Assembly (NCBI GenBank): GCA_038131165.1
Contig: JAYPOZ010000001.1
Span: 62,001-126,000, forward strand
Length of the DNA: 64,000 nucleotides
Direction: 5' to 3'
DNA from: UBA6544 sp038131165
GTDB taxonomy: Bacteria > Pseudomonadota > Alphaproteobacteria > UBA8366
The stretch's first letter is position 1. Each line of letters opens with the position of its first letter. The notes beneath the pieces are model-generated. The model searched no databases. It was not told the DNA's origin and saw nothing but the letters and a program-made list of their open reading frames with translations. Positions 45,962 to 54,688 of the stretch are shown here, one piece after another. The position numbers and the translations under genes are program-made.

Positions 45962-47166
45962 GCATCGCACGCCGCCTGCGGCACACTCTCGCCGGACTTC
46001 TCAGCCTCTCGCTTGCCGCTGCCGCGTCCGCCGCGGATATCAGCACCTCCGGGTTCGCCGCGAGCGAGCTGCGGTGGTTTCCCCAGTCACCGCTGTTTTC
46101 CGGCCAACTCACCGGTGCCGAACCCTCCTTGCTGCTGGCGCCGGAATTCCGCTTCCGCAGCGAAGACGGCAAGACAAAAGGGACCTTCGCACCGTTCATC
46201 CGGCTGACGGGCCGCAATAACGACCGCAGTCACCTCGATATCCGCGAGGCATATGTCGCGACCCGGAAGGAAGACTGGGATTTTCTGTTCGGTATCAACA
46301 AGGTTTTTTGGGGAGTCGCCGAATCCCGCCATCTCGTGAATATCGTCAATCAGACGGACATCGCGGAAGATACCGACGAAGAAGACAAGCTTGGCCAGCC
46401 CATGCTCGCCGTCGGCGTGCAAAAGGACTGGGGACGGCTGGACGCCTTCGTTCTACCCGGCTTCCGCGAACGTGACTTTCCGGACCTGAAGGGCCGGCTG
46501 CGCTCGCCCGAACCCGCCGACGAGAACGGGCGGGTGATCGAGAGCGGCCTCGGCAACGCGCATGTGGATGTCGCCGCCAGATACTCCCATGTCCTTGGCG
46601 ATTGGGATCTGGGACTGTCGATGTTCCATGGCATCAACCGCGAAGCGCGCTTGCCGCTCGGCCCCGACGGGACACGCCGGGTACCGCATTACGATCTCAT
46701 CACCCAGGGCGGCCTCGACCTCCAATACACTTGGGAAGAATGGCTCTGGAAGTTCGAGGGTATCGTCCGGGAAGGTCATGGCAGCACTTTTGCCGCCATG
46801 GTCGGCGGGTTCGAGTACACCCATTTTCAGATTTTCCAAACCAACGCCGACCTTGGCCTCCTGGCGGAATATCACCGCGACGGCCGCGACCCCGCCTCGA
46901 CGCCGTCGACGGGCTTCGACAACGATGTCTTCCTCGGCGCCCGCTACGCGCTTAACGACGTCGACGACACGCAAGCGCTCGCGGGCACGGTGATCGATCT
47001 CGGCGACGGCACGATGTCTTTTTTCGTCGAAGCGGAGCGCCGGATCGGCGACAGCTGGAAGATCGAAGCGGAACTCCGCATATTGGCGAATGTCGACGCC
47101 GCCAACGAACTCGCCGCGTTCAGGCGCGACAGCTTCGCGAACCTGCGCCTGTCGCGGCACTTCTGA
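45958..47166 (+). CDS. Outer-membrane beta-barrel protein of an RND export operon (DUF1302-like)
   Basis: 402 residues. Signal peptide ending ASAADIS, then repeated amphipathic strands and a terminal phenylalanine (NLRLSRHF), the outer-membrane barrel signature. Sections such as SHLDIREAYVATRKEDWDFLFGINKVFWGVAESRHLVNIVNQTD resemble DUF1302 porins that accompany RND and LolA-like genes in other bacteria. It starts inside the stop of the preceding gene (ATGA). Cargo unknown. Confidence 0.8.
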   Translation: MSIARRLRHTLAGLLSLSLAAAASAADISTSGFAASELRWFPQSPLFSGQLTGAEPSLLLAPEFRFRSEDGKTKGTFAPFIRLTGRNNDRSHLDIREAYVATRKEDWDFLFGINKVFWGVAESRHLVNIVNQTDIAEDTDEEDKLGQPMLAVGVQKDWGRLDAFVLPGFRERDFPDLKGRLRSPEPADENGRVIESGLGNAHVDVAARYSHVLGDWDLGLSMFHGINREARLPLGPDGTRRVPHYDLITQGGLDLQYTWEEWLWKFEGIVREGHGSTFAAMVGGFEYTHFQIFQTNADLGLLAEYHRDGRDPASTPSTGFDNDVFLGARYALNDVDDTQALAGTVIDLGDGTMSFFVEAERRIGDSWKIEAELRILANVDAANELAAFRRDSFANLRLSRHF

Positions 47167-47171
47167 GCCGG

Positions 47172-48293
47172 CTAGCGCCGCAGCAGGAACTCGCGGCCGA
47201 CCTTTACCCTCGGCACCCCGTCATACTCGACGACATCGGCAGTGGCGTATGTTTCCGTCCAGCGTTCGGGCAGGAAGCTTCCCGTGCCGATCACATCGAC
47301 CGGCGCCTCGCCGATGGCGAAGGCATTGCATTTCTCGGGGCTAAAACCGCTGGAGCAGACGATCTTCGCGTTGGCGTAGCCGGCCTCGTCGAGACGCTCG
47401 CGAAAATGCCAGACCGCGGCCACCGAAACGCCGGGGCCGATCAGATGACGGAGTTCCGTCTCCGTGCGATACCCTCGGATCGCCTCCGGCACGTTCCGGT
47501 CAAGGACCGCATAGGACGCGGCAGGGTCAAGCCCCTCGCAAAACCGCCCGCCGGGCGTATCCAACCGGAAGGCAAGACGCCCTTCCGAGGCCATATCGGG
47601 AAACCGCTCGCAAACCGCGATCGCATCGGTGACTTCCCTGCCGAAATAGTCGACCAACACGGTCAGGTCCTCGGCGGGAAACGTCTCGTGAAACATTTCC
47701 GCCGCCCGCAAGGTCGAGCCGGCATAGCCGATCAACGCATGGGGCATGGTGCCAAGGCCGGAATCGCGGCCGAAATAATGCGCCGTCGCATCCGTGGCGT
47801 TGCCGATGAAACCAACGACGGAATCGCCCTTGCGCCGAGCGCGCTCGGACCCCACGGCCGCCGCATAGGCCATCATCTCGGCCATTTCCATGCCGGCGCA
47901 ATGGCGTGCATCCATCGCCAAAAAGGCGACCTCCGGCAATTCCATGCACATGGTATAGGCATTCCACGCGGCGACGCAGGCAGGGCCGATCTTCTGCAGC
48001 AGCAAGGTCTCGAGATCGACCAGATGCACGAAGGGTCCGGTGACGAACATCAGCGGCTCGCCGGCACCGACCCAGCGCCCTTCATCGTGCATCAGTTCGA
48101 TATCGAAGCGGACGCCGCGCTCTGCCGCCACGGCCCGCAGCCAGTCGATCGCCAGTTTCGGCGCGGAGACCACCGGACGGCGCATGAACACGGCGTAGGT
48201 GACCTTGGTGTCGCCGAACTTTTCGACCGTCCGCTTGGTTCGGTTGAAATACACGTCCGCCCAGCGCGAAATCTCGTCGGAATTTACCGTCAT
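47172..48293 (-). CDS. Nicotinate phosphoribosyltransferase-like protein
   Basis: 373 residues. The barrel of the NAPRTase/QPRTase group is shown by YFNRTKRTVEKFGDTKVTYAVFMRRP, GTMPHALIGYAG, RLDTPGGRFCEGLDP and the phosphate-binding VIGTGSFLPERW. It would make nicotinate mononucleotide from nicotinate and PRPP, feeding NAD synthesis (nadE is at 31571-33133). GGGAGGG precedes the ATG at 48293. It is a little shorter than E. coli PncB, so a related phosphoribosyltransferase is possible. Downstream of the DAHP synthase gene by 51 bp. Confidence 0.85.
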   Translation of the reverse strand: MTVNSDEISRWADVYFNRTKRTVEKFGDTKVTYAVFMRRPVVSAPKLAIDWLRAVAAERGVRFDIELMHDEGRWVGAGEPLMFVTGPFVHLVDLETLLLQKIGPACVAAWNAYTMCMELPEVAFLAMDARHCAGMEMAEMMAYAAAVGSERARRKGDSVVGFIGNATDATAHYFGRDSGLGTMPHALIGYAGSTLRAAEMFHETFPAEDLTVLVDYFGREVTDAIAVCERFPDMASEGRLAFRLDTPGGRFCEGLDPAASYAVLDRNVPEAIRGYRTETELRHLIGPGVSVAAVWHFRERLDEAGYANAKIVCSSGFSPEKCNAFAIGEAPVDVIGTGSFLPERWTETYATADVVEYDGVPRVKVGREFLLRR

Positions 48294-48344
48294 CGATCCC
48301 TCCCGCCGCGAAATGCGCCCAATGCCGGGCACCGGTTCCTGCGA

Positions 48345-49733
48345 TCAGGAAGCCGCGGCCGTCGCGACGTTGGCCGCGACCCCGTTCCGCAAGCCTTTCA
48401 GCGAGTCCGCCACCAGGAAAGCGAGTTCCAATGCCTGACTGGCGTTCAGACGCGGATCGCAATGCGTATGATAGCGCTGCGAGAGCGAGTCGTCGCTGAT
48501 CGCCTGCGCACCGCCGATACATTCGGTCACGTCCTGTCCGGTCATCTCGAAATGGACGCCGCCGGCATAGGTGCCTTCCGCCTGATGCACGTCGAAAACC
48601 CGCCGCACTTCTTCCAGAATCTGATCGAACGGCCGTGTCTTGTAGCCGCTGGCAGACTTGATCGTATTGCCGTGCATCGGATCGCACGACCAGACGACCT
48701 TGCGGCCTTCTCGTTCGACCGCGCGGATCAGATTGGGCAGATGCTTTTCGACATTCTTGTGGCCCATCCGCGAAATCAACGTCAGACGGCCCGCTTCGTT
48801 CGCCGGGTTGAGAATATCGATCAGGCGGATCAATTCATCGGGATCGGAAGTCGGGCCGCATTTAACCCCAATCGGATTCTTCACGCCGCGCAGAAACTCG
48901 ACATGCGCGCTGTCGGACTGTCGGGTCCGATCGCCGATCCACAGCATATGCGCCGAGCAATCGTACCAATCGCCGGTCAAGCTGTCTTCCCGGGTCAGCG
49001 CTTCCTCGTACCACAGCAACAACGCTTCGTGGCTGGTGTAGAAATCCGTCTCGCGCATCTGCGGCACCGCATCGGAAGTGATGCCGCAGGCTTCCATGAA
49101 TTCGAGCGCCTCGCCGATGCGGGTCGCCAGTTCCTCGTACTCCTCCCCCTGCGGGCTGTCGTCGACGAAGTCCAGATTCCATTGGTGGACCTGATGCAGG
49201 TCGGCAAAACCGCCCTGCGCGAAGGCGCGGAGCAGGTTCAACGTCGCCGCGGCCTGGTTATAGGCCTGGACCATCCGATCCGGGTCGGGCTCGCGGGATT
49301 CCGGGAGGAATTCGATATTGTTGACGATATCGCCGCGATAGCTCGGCAGCGCCACGCCGTCCTGGGTCTCGGTCGGCTCGGAGCGCGGCTTGGCAAATTG
49401 CCCCGCCATGCGGCCGACTTTGACAACCGGACACGATGCGGCAAAGGTCAGCACCACCGCCATCTGCAGCAGAACCTTGAAGGTATCGCGAATGTTATTC
49501 GCGCTGAATTCCGCGAAACTCTCCGCGCAATCGCCCCCTTGCAGCAAAAAGGCCTTTCCCTCGGAGACCCGCGCAAGGTGTGCTTTGAGTTTCCGAGCCT
49601 CGCCGGCAAAAACCAACGGCGGCTGCGCCCTGAGTACCTTTTCCGCAGTGTCCAGTTTCGCCTGGTCCGGATAATCCGGCACCTGCAGAATCGGCAAACC
49701 ACGCCATGATTTAGGCGTCCAATCCCGAGCCAT
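48345..49733 (-). CDS. Class II 3-deoxy-7-phosphoheptulonate synthase
   Basis: 462 residues, plant/Mycobacterium (type II) form. It joins phosphoenolpyruvate and erythrose 4-phosphate, the first step of aromatic synthesis. Metal and substrate residues lie in LQGGDCAESF, SCDPMHGNT, GVHFEMTGQDVTEC and HCDPRLNASQ. GAGGAA stands 5 bases before the ATG at 49733; the reading frame is open upstream to 49877, but that part has no ribosome site. Divergent from the sirtuin gene. Confidence 0.95.
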   Translation of the reverse strand: MARDWTPKSWRGLPILQVPDYPDQAKLDTAEKVLRAQPPLVFAGEARKLKAHLARVSEGKAFLLQGGDCAESFAEFSANNIRDTFKVLLQMAVVLTFAASCPVVKVGRMAGQFAKPRSEPTETQDGVALPSYRGDIVNNIEFLPESREPDPDRMVQAYNQAAATLNLLRAFAQGGFADLHQVHQWNLDFVDDSPQGEEYEELATRIGEALEFMEACGITSDAVPQMRETDFYTSHEALLLWYEEALTREDSLTGDWYDCSAHMLWIGDRTRQSDSAHVEFLRGVKNPIGVKCGPTSDPDELIRLIDILNPANEAGRLTLISRMGHKNVEKHLPNLIRAVEREGRKVVWSCDPMHGNTIKSASGYKTRPFDQILEEVRRVFDVHQAEGTYAGGVHFEMTGQDVTECIGGAQAISDDSLSQRYHTHCDPRLNASQALELAFLVADSLKGLRNGVAANVATAAAS

Positions 49734-49891
49734 AGTCTTCCTCATATTTATCGTTTCGGCGGTTTCAAGCCCGCCATTGGCCGTAGATGTACGCCCAAAC
49801 CTATTGAATTTCCAGAACGAATGTAAATCGACTCTTGTCCGCCCAAATGAGTCGTGCTTCGATTCGCCGTGAGGCAACGACGAGGGGACGC

Positions 49892-50638
49892 ATGTCTGCG
49901 GACGATTTGAAGCGACTCATCGATGCGGCGAACCGCGTCGTGATTTTCACGGGGGCCGGAATCAGCACTGAATCGGGCATTCCCGACTTCCGCAGCCCCG
50001 GCGGGGTCTGGGACAGGTACAAGCCGGTCTATTTCCAGGATTTCATGGATTCGGAAGAAATGCGTCGCGAGACCTGGCGCCGCAAAATCGAGACCGACAA
50101 GACGATGAAGCAGGCGGAACCCAACCGCGGTCACCGCGCCGTGGAAAAACTGGTCCGCGACGGCAAGGTCTCCGCCGTCATTACGCAGAACATCGACGGC
50201 CTGCACCAAACTTCGGGCGTACCGGACGAAAAAGTGATCGAGCTGCATGGCAACTCGACCTACGCCCATTGCCTGGATTGCGGGGAACGGCACGAGCTCG
50301 ACGAAATTCTCGTCCCCTTCGCACGGGATGAAACGCTCCCCAAATGCAAGAATTGCGGCAGTCCCTATGTGAAAACCGCGACGATCTCGTTTGGCCAGCA
50401 AATGCCGGAAGACGCGATGCGTGCCGCCGAGGTCGAGACCTTGGCCTGCGATCTTATGATCGCAATCGGATCGTCGCTTGTCGTCTACCCGGCGGCGGGC
50501 TTCCCGCTGCTCGCAAAACGGAATGGCGCAAAATACGCAATCCTCAACCGCGACGAGACCGAACACGACAGTCACGCGGACCTGGTCATCAACGACGAAA
50601 TCGGGCTCGTGCTCGGCGATGCGGTCAACGTCAACTAG
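49892..50638 (+). CDS. NAD-dependent protein deacylase (sirtuin)
   Basis: 248 residues. NAD-binding GAGISTESGIPDFRSPGGVW (21-40), TQNIDGLHQ and the catalytic H119 in ELHG. A zinc knot of four cysteines is complete: C127, C130, C152, C155. Removes acetyl groups from lysines such as that of acetyl-CoA synthetase. GAGGGG precedes the ATG at 49892; 19 more codons upstream are open. A parvulin gene follows. Confidence 0.93.
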   Translation: MSADDLKRLIDAANRVVIFTGAGISTESGIPDFRSPGGVWDRYKPVYFQDFMDSEEMRRETWRRKIETDKTMKQAEPNRGHRAVEKLVRDGKVSAVITQNIDGLHQTSGVPDEKVIELHGNSTYAHCLDCGERHELDEILVPFARDETLPKCKNCGSPYVKTATISFGQQMPEDAMRAAEVETLACDLMIAIGSSLVVYPAAGFPLLAKRNGAKYAILNRDETEHDSHADLVINDEIGLVLGDAVNVN

Positions 50639-50736
50639 CGGCACGCGCACAAGATGGTGAACGGTCACGGATTGGATTGGCAGCGCCGCCCAGGTCTGCG
50701 ACACTCCGCGAAATATTCACCAGCAAGGAATTCCCC

Positions 50737-51570
50737 ATGAAACGCGCCGTTGCCACCGCCCTCCTGGCGGTTGTGCCGTTTATTGCCTCACCCACTCTCG
50801 CGCAGAACCAATCGGCCCAAGATACCGTGGTCGCCACAGTGGATGGATCGAACATCTATGCTTCCGATGTCGTGGCGCTGTATCAATCCTTGCCGCCCCA
50901 ATACCGCCAGCAGCCTCTCTCGCAACTCTCGGGCGAGATCGTCGAACGATTGATCGAGCAGACGCTGGTCGCGAACGCGGCGCGGTCGAGCGGGCTGGAG
51001 AAGACGCCGGAAGTACAGCGTCAGATCAAGATGCTGACCGACGGCGTCCTTCAGCAAGCGTATCTGGAACAGAAAATTTCCGCCCAGATGACCGATGAAA
51101 AACTGAAGGAAGCCTATCGCAAGCGGATCGCGAGCCAACCCGCAGCGGAGGAAATTCGGGCCCGCCATATCCTCCTGAAGACGGAGGAAACCGCCAGGGC
51201 CGTCATCGTAGAGCTTGAGACGACGGGCGATTTCGCGGCAGCCGCGAAGAAGCATTCGACCGGTCCATCGGCTGCCCAAGGGGGCGACCTAGGGTTTTTC
51301 TCGGACGGCATGATGGTGCCGGAATTCTCGAAGGCGGCCTTCGCGTTGAAGACGGGGGAGATCACGAAATCCCCCGTTAAGACTCAGTTCGGCTGGCACG
51401 TGATAAAGCTGGAGGAGCGGCGGCGGAAGGAAGCTCCCTCTTTCGATCAGGTGGCGCCGGAACTGCGCCAGGACATCGGCCGGCAAGCATATGACGACAT
51501 TCTTTCGGGCCTTCGCGCACAGGCCAAGATAGAAATCAAAGATCCAAGCCCGCAACCGGCACCAAAATAA
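50737..51570 (+). CDS. Periplasmic parvulin-type peptidyl-prolyl isomerase (SurA/PpiC-like)
   Basis: 277 residues. Signal peptide KRAVATALLAVVPFIASPTLAQ, a helical chaperone arm (residues 35-125), and the parvulin domain from about 134: EIRARHILLKTEETARAVI ... GGDLGFFSDGMMVPEFSKAAFALKTGEI ... TQFGWHVIKLEERR. Helps outer-membrane proteins fold. The C-terminus PSPQPAPK is a short tail. A start further upstream in the same frame lies inside the sirtuin gene and is not used. Confidence 0.93.
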   Translation: MKRAVATALLAVVPFIASPTLAQNQSAQDTVVATVDGSNIYASDVVALYQSLPPQYRQQPLSQLSGEIVERLIEQTLVANAARSSGLEKTPEVQRQIKMLTDGVLQQAYLEQKISAQMTDEKLKEAYRKRIASQPAAEEIRARHILLKTEETARAVIVELETTGDFAAAAKKHSTGPSAAQGGDLGFFSDGMMVPEFSKAAFALKTGEITKSPVKTQFGWHVIKLEERRRKEAPSFDQVAPELRQDIGRQAYDDILSGLRAQAKIEIKDPSPQPAPK

Positions 51571-51585
51571 CGCCGATCGGGGGTA

Positions 51586-53187
51586 CTAGCCCTTCAACTC
51601 CTGAAGCTTCCGGGCGGCCGCCGCATCGCCTTGCGCGGCCGCCTTCGCATACCATTGACGCGCGATGCCGAGGTCAAGCTCGACTCCCCAGCCATTCTCG
51701 TACATCCGGGCAAGGTTGAACTGAGCCAGGGCCATGCCCTGCTCGGCGGCCTTGCGGAACCACCCGGCGGCCTGCGCGTCGTTCCGCGCGACCCCTTCGC
51801 CGCTGCCGTACATCATGGCGAGGACAAACTGCGCCGGCGCAAACCCTTGCGCTGCGGCTTCCGCGTGAAATTTCGCCGCCCGCGCCGCGTCCTTCGGCAG
51901 CCCGGTGCCCTGGCGAAACAATTCCGCTACCGCGTACTGGGCCTGCGCATGCCCTTGGCCCGCCGCCTTCAACAGCCAGGTCACGGCGACCCGCATATCG
52001 CGCTCGACCCCGCGGCCTTCGGCATACATTAGCCCAAGGCCAAACTGCGCGTTGTCGATACCTTTTCCAGCGGCGGAACGGAGGAGTTCGAGAGATCGGG
52101 CCGGGTCGCGAACGACGCCCTGTCCTGATTGATAGAGGAGGCTCAGGTTGTACTCCGCGTCCGCGTTTCCTTGCGCCGCGGCCCTCTCCAACCATCGTGC
52201 CGCTTCGCCAAAATCTCGGTCGACTCCGTTTCCGGTCGCGTAAAGCGCGCCCAGATTCGCTTGTGCCCGCGCGTAACCCTGGTTCGCCGCCTTCCGATAC
52301 CAGTCGCGCGCGATATCCGGGCGCCGTTCCCGGCCGCGGCCAAACTCATGAAAAATGCCAAGCATCGTTTGCGCCTGAGCATTCCCCTGCGCCGCGGCCT
52401 TCGCATACCATTCGAAGGCTTTGCGGACGTCGCGCGCCACGCCGCGGCCATGCTCGTACCCAAGGCCCAGATTTACCTGGGCGTCGACATTCCCGGCTTC
52501 CGCCGCCTGGCGGAAGAGCTCGGATGCGCGTTTGTGATTCTGAGGGACGCCGTTGCCGCGCTCGTACATCACGCCGAGGTTGACCTTGGCCCGGTTGTCC
52601 CCGGCCTTCGCGGCCCTTTGATAGAACCTGAGCGCCGCATCGAAATCCTGCTCGACCCCACGACCTTCGGCATAGAGCGCTCCCAGCTTCGTTTGCGCAT
52701 CCGCATCGCCGAGCGCCGCCGCTTCCCGGTACCATTTGATCGCTTGGTCCAGGTCCTGCGGCACGCCGCGACCCTCTTCATGCATCAGGCCGAGGTTCTT
52801 CTGCGCCTGCGCAAATCCCTGTTCGGCCGCCTTGCGGTACCATTCGATCGCGGCCGTCTCGTCCTTCGGCGTGCCATATCCGTTCTGAAGCATGAACGCG
52901 AGGTTGTTCTGTGCCGGGGCCAATCCCCGCAGTGCGGCGTTCCGGAACCAGCGCAACGCCTCCTCCAAATCCACCGGAACGCCATGCCCTTTTTGGTAGG
53001 CGAGCCCGAGGGCCTGCTGTGCCAATGCGTCGCCGCTCTCCGCCAAAGGGCGCCAAATTGCGATCGCTTTGTCGTACTCGCCCCTCGCATGGGCATCCAA
53101 TCCGGCGTCCAGATCGCTGCCCGGGTCGGCCTGGGCCGTGCCACCCAAAACGAACAGCAAAACCAAGGATCGGAGCCATATGCGCAT
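51586..53187 (-). CDS. Sel1-like repeat (SLR) secreted protein, 13 tandem repeats
   Basis: 533 residues. After a signal peptide (RIWLRSLVLLFVLGGTAQA) there are 13 back-to-back repeats of 36 residues each, pattern A-x-x-N/Q-L-G-x-x-Y-x-x-G-x-G-V-x-x-D-x-x-x-A-x-x-W-Y-x-K-A-A-x-x-G. SLR proteins are solenoids that bind other proteins; several act in envelope stress or exopolysaccharide control. GGGAA stands 8 bases before the ATG at 53187; ATG at 53202 has none. 'Sel1' here has nothing to do with selenium. Divergent from a cupin gene. Confidence 0.92.
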   Translation of the reverse strand: MRIWLRSLVLLFVLGGTAQADPGSDLDAGLDAHARGEYDKAIAIWRPLAESGDALAQQALGLAYQKGHGVPVDLEEALRWFRNAALRGLAPAQNNLAFMLQNGYGTPKDETAAIEWYRKAAEQGFAQAQKNLGLMHEEGRGVPQDLDQAIKWYREAAALGDADAQTKLGALYAEGRGVEQDFDAALRFYQRAAKAGDNRAKVNLGVMYERGNGVPQNHKRASELFRQAAEAGNVDAQVNLGLGYEHGRGVARDVRKAFEWYAKAAAQGNAQAQTMLGIFHEFGRGRERRPDIARDWYRKAANQGYARAQANLGALYATGNGVDRDFGEAARWLERAAAQGNADAEYNLSLLYQSGQGVVRDPARSLELLRSAAGKGIDNAQFGLGLMYAEGRGVERDMRVAVTWLLKAAGQGHAQAQYAVAELFRQGTGLPKDAARAAKFHAEAAAQGFAPAQFVLAMMYGSGEGVARNDAQAAGWFRKAAEQGMALAQFNLARMYENGWGVELDLGIARQWYAKAAAQGDAAAARKLQELKG

Positions 53188-53303
53188 TCGAGAAATTCCC
53201 ATTCGGTACTTGAAATCCATTGTCCCACTCGGCACCTAACGAAGCAACGGACCGTCGGCGACACAGTTTCGTGAGCGGCGGCGCACCGGAGGGAGAGACT
53301 GCA

Positions 53304-53969
53304 ATGAAACTTCATGCCGATTTTGCCGAGCGCATCCATCTTGACACCAACGCCATGGAGTGGGTCGCCTCGCCGGCCGGCGGCGTCGAGCGCAAAATGC
53401 TGGACCGGATCGGCGACGAGAAGGCCCGTGCGACCTCCATCGTCCGCTATGCCCCAGGCAGCGCCTTTCCCGAGCACGACCACCCGCTCGGCGAGGAATT
53501 CCTGGTCCTCGACGGCGTCTTTTCGGACGAGCATGGGGATTATCCGGCGGGCACCTATGTGCGTAATCCGGACGGCACGCGTCATTCCCCTTTCAGCAGG
53601 CAAGGCTGCACGATCCTGGTCAAGCTACGCCAGTTCGCCCCCGGCGACGACCGCCAGTTCGCCGTCGATACCAATACCGCATCGTGGGAGCCCCGCGGCA
53701 TTCCCGGCCTCAGTGCGATGACCTTGCACGAATTTGGCAGCGAAGCCGTGCGCATGTCGAAGTTCGAGCCCGCCACCAGAGTCGCCGACGATCCGCATCC
53801 GGGCGGCGAGGAAGTGTTCGTCCTGCAGGGCACGCTCAAGGACGAGCACGGCACTTATCCCGCCGGCACCTGGCTGCGTCAGCCGGACGGTAGCCGACAC
53901 GCCCCCTGGAGCGACGATGGCTGCATTCTTTGGGCCAAACGCGGGCATTTGCCCGCCATCGGTCGCTAA
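53304..53969 (+). CDS. Two-domain cupin protein (ChrR-like)
   Basis: 221 residues made of two similar cupin halves, each with a copy of DEHGxYPAGTYxRxPDG followed by H-x-P-x-S; the first half has PEHDHPLGEEFLVLDG and the second DPHPGGEEVFVLQG. This matches the ChrR cupin domain of zinc anti-sigma factors, but the zinc-binding N-terminal helix domain is absent. GGAGGGA precedes the ATG. Its stop overlaps that of pdeM by 3 bp on the opposite strand. Confidence 0.8.
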   Translation: MKLHADFAERIHLDTNAMEWVASPAGGVERKMLDRIGDEKARATSIVRYAPGSAFPEHDHPLGEEFLVLDGVFSDEHGDYPAGTYVRNPDGTRHSPFSRQGCTILVKLRQFAPGDDRQFAVDTNTASWEPRGIPGLSAMTLHEFGSEAVRMSKFEPATRVADDPHPGGEEVFVLQGTLKDEHGTYPAGTWLRQPDGSRHAPWSDDGCILWAKRGHLPAIGR

Positions 53970-54688
53970 AGAAGTTTCTCCTGCGCCGCGACGTGTCGCG
54001 CCTCGGGGTCGGCCACCAAGGAACGGCGGCCGACCGCATGAACCGCATTGCGGCGGAGCGCGTAGACGGTGAGGTTCCGGCCGAGGATCGGCGCCAGTGC
54101 CACATCCAGCACGTTGAGGCCCCCGGTATAAGCGCCGAAGGCCGGCAGGATCAGGCGGCGCCCGTCGGTGGCGAAACACCGACAGGACAGCGTGCGTCCG
54201 CGGGACTTCACCCGAGCCTTTGGATGAAAATGCCCGGAAATCTCGCCGACCGCGATCCCCGCCGCCGCCTCATGGCGAAAATGGAGTGGACCTACATCGA
54301 GCGCGTTCTCAAGCGTTCCCCATAATCCGGCCGGCAGGGCCGGGTCGTGGTTGCCGGCGATCCAGATCCATTCCCGCGACCGGGTCAGAGCCGCCAGCGC
54401 CTCGAAGTCGCCCGCCTCCATCCGGTCGCCGGCGGCCACGTCGTGAAAGCTGTCGCCGAGGCAGATCACGATTCGGGGTTCGAACCGCCGGATCAGCGCA
54501 TCGAGCCGCTGCAGCGTGCTACGGCTGTCGTAGGGCGGCAGAAACGTGCCTTTGGCGCCGAAGGCCGACCCTTTCTCGAAATGCAGATCGGCGACGACGA
54601 GCGCGCTGCGGGCGGGCCAGTAGACGGCGCCGCCCGCGCTCGCCACGAGGTCTTCGCCGCAGAAGGAAAAGTCGAGGGTCTCTTTCAT
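53966..54688 (-). CDS. pdeM: Ligase-associated DNA damage response endonuclease PdeM
   Basis: 240 residues with the calcineurin-type metal motifs in order: DLHFEKG, GDSFHD, GNHD and GHFHPK. It is one of the four proteins of the ligase-associated repair set, here as the last gene of the leftward arm after the helicase, overlapping it by 4 bp. The set has been linked to protection against alkylating and cross-linking damage. Confidence 0.93.
   Translation of the reverse strand: MKETLDFSFCGEDLVASAGGAVYWPARSALVVADLHFEKGSAFGAKGTFLPPYDSRSTLQRLDALIRRFEPRIVICLGDSFHDVAAGDRMEAGDFEALAALTRSREWIWIAGNHDPALPAGLWGTLENALDVGPLHFRHEAAAGIAVGEISGHFHPKARVKSRGRTLSCRCFATDGRRLILPAFGAYTGGLNVLDVALAPILGRNLTVYALRRNAVHAVGRRSLVADPEARHVAAQEKLL

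Noticed and set aside
47406..49709. Very long open frame (767 codons) antisense to the pncB-like and DAHP synthase genes
   Set aside because: It lies opposite two well-conserved genes. High GC lowers stop frequency in antisense frames, and the product has no family features. The same applies to 1423-2571, 11118-12743, 26539-28173 and 30620-32641.
51586..53187. Sel1-repeat gene as part of the selenium system
   Set aside because: Sel1 repeats are named after a C. elegans gene; there is no in-frame TGA or link to selenium.
51586..53187. Tandem DNA repeats or CRISPR array
   Set aside because: The periodicity is 108 bp and protein-coding (36-residue Sel1 repeats); there are no short identical repeats with unique spacers.
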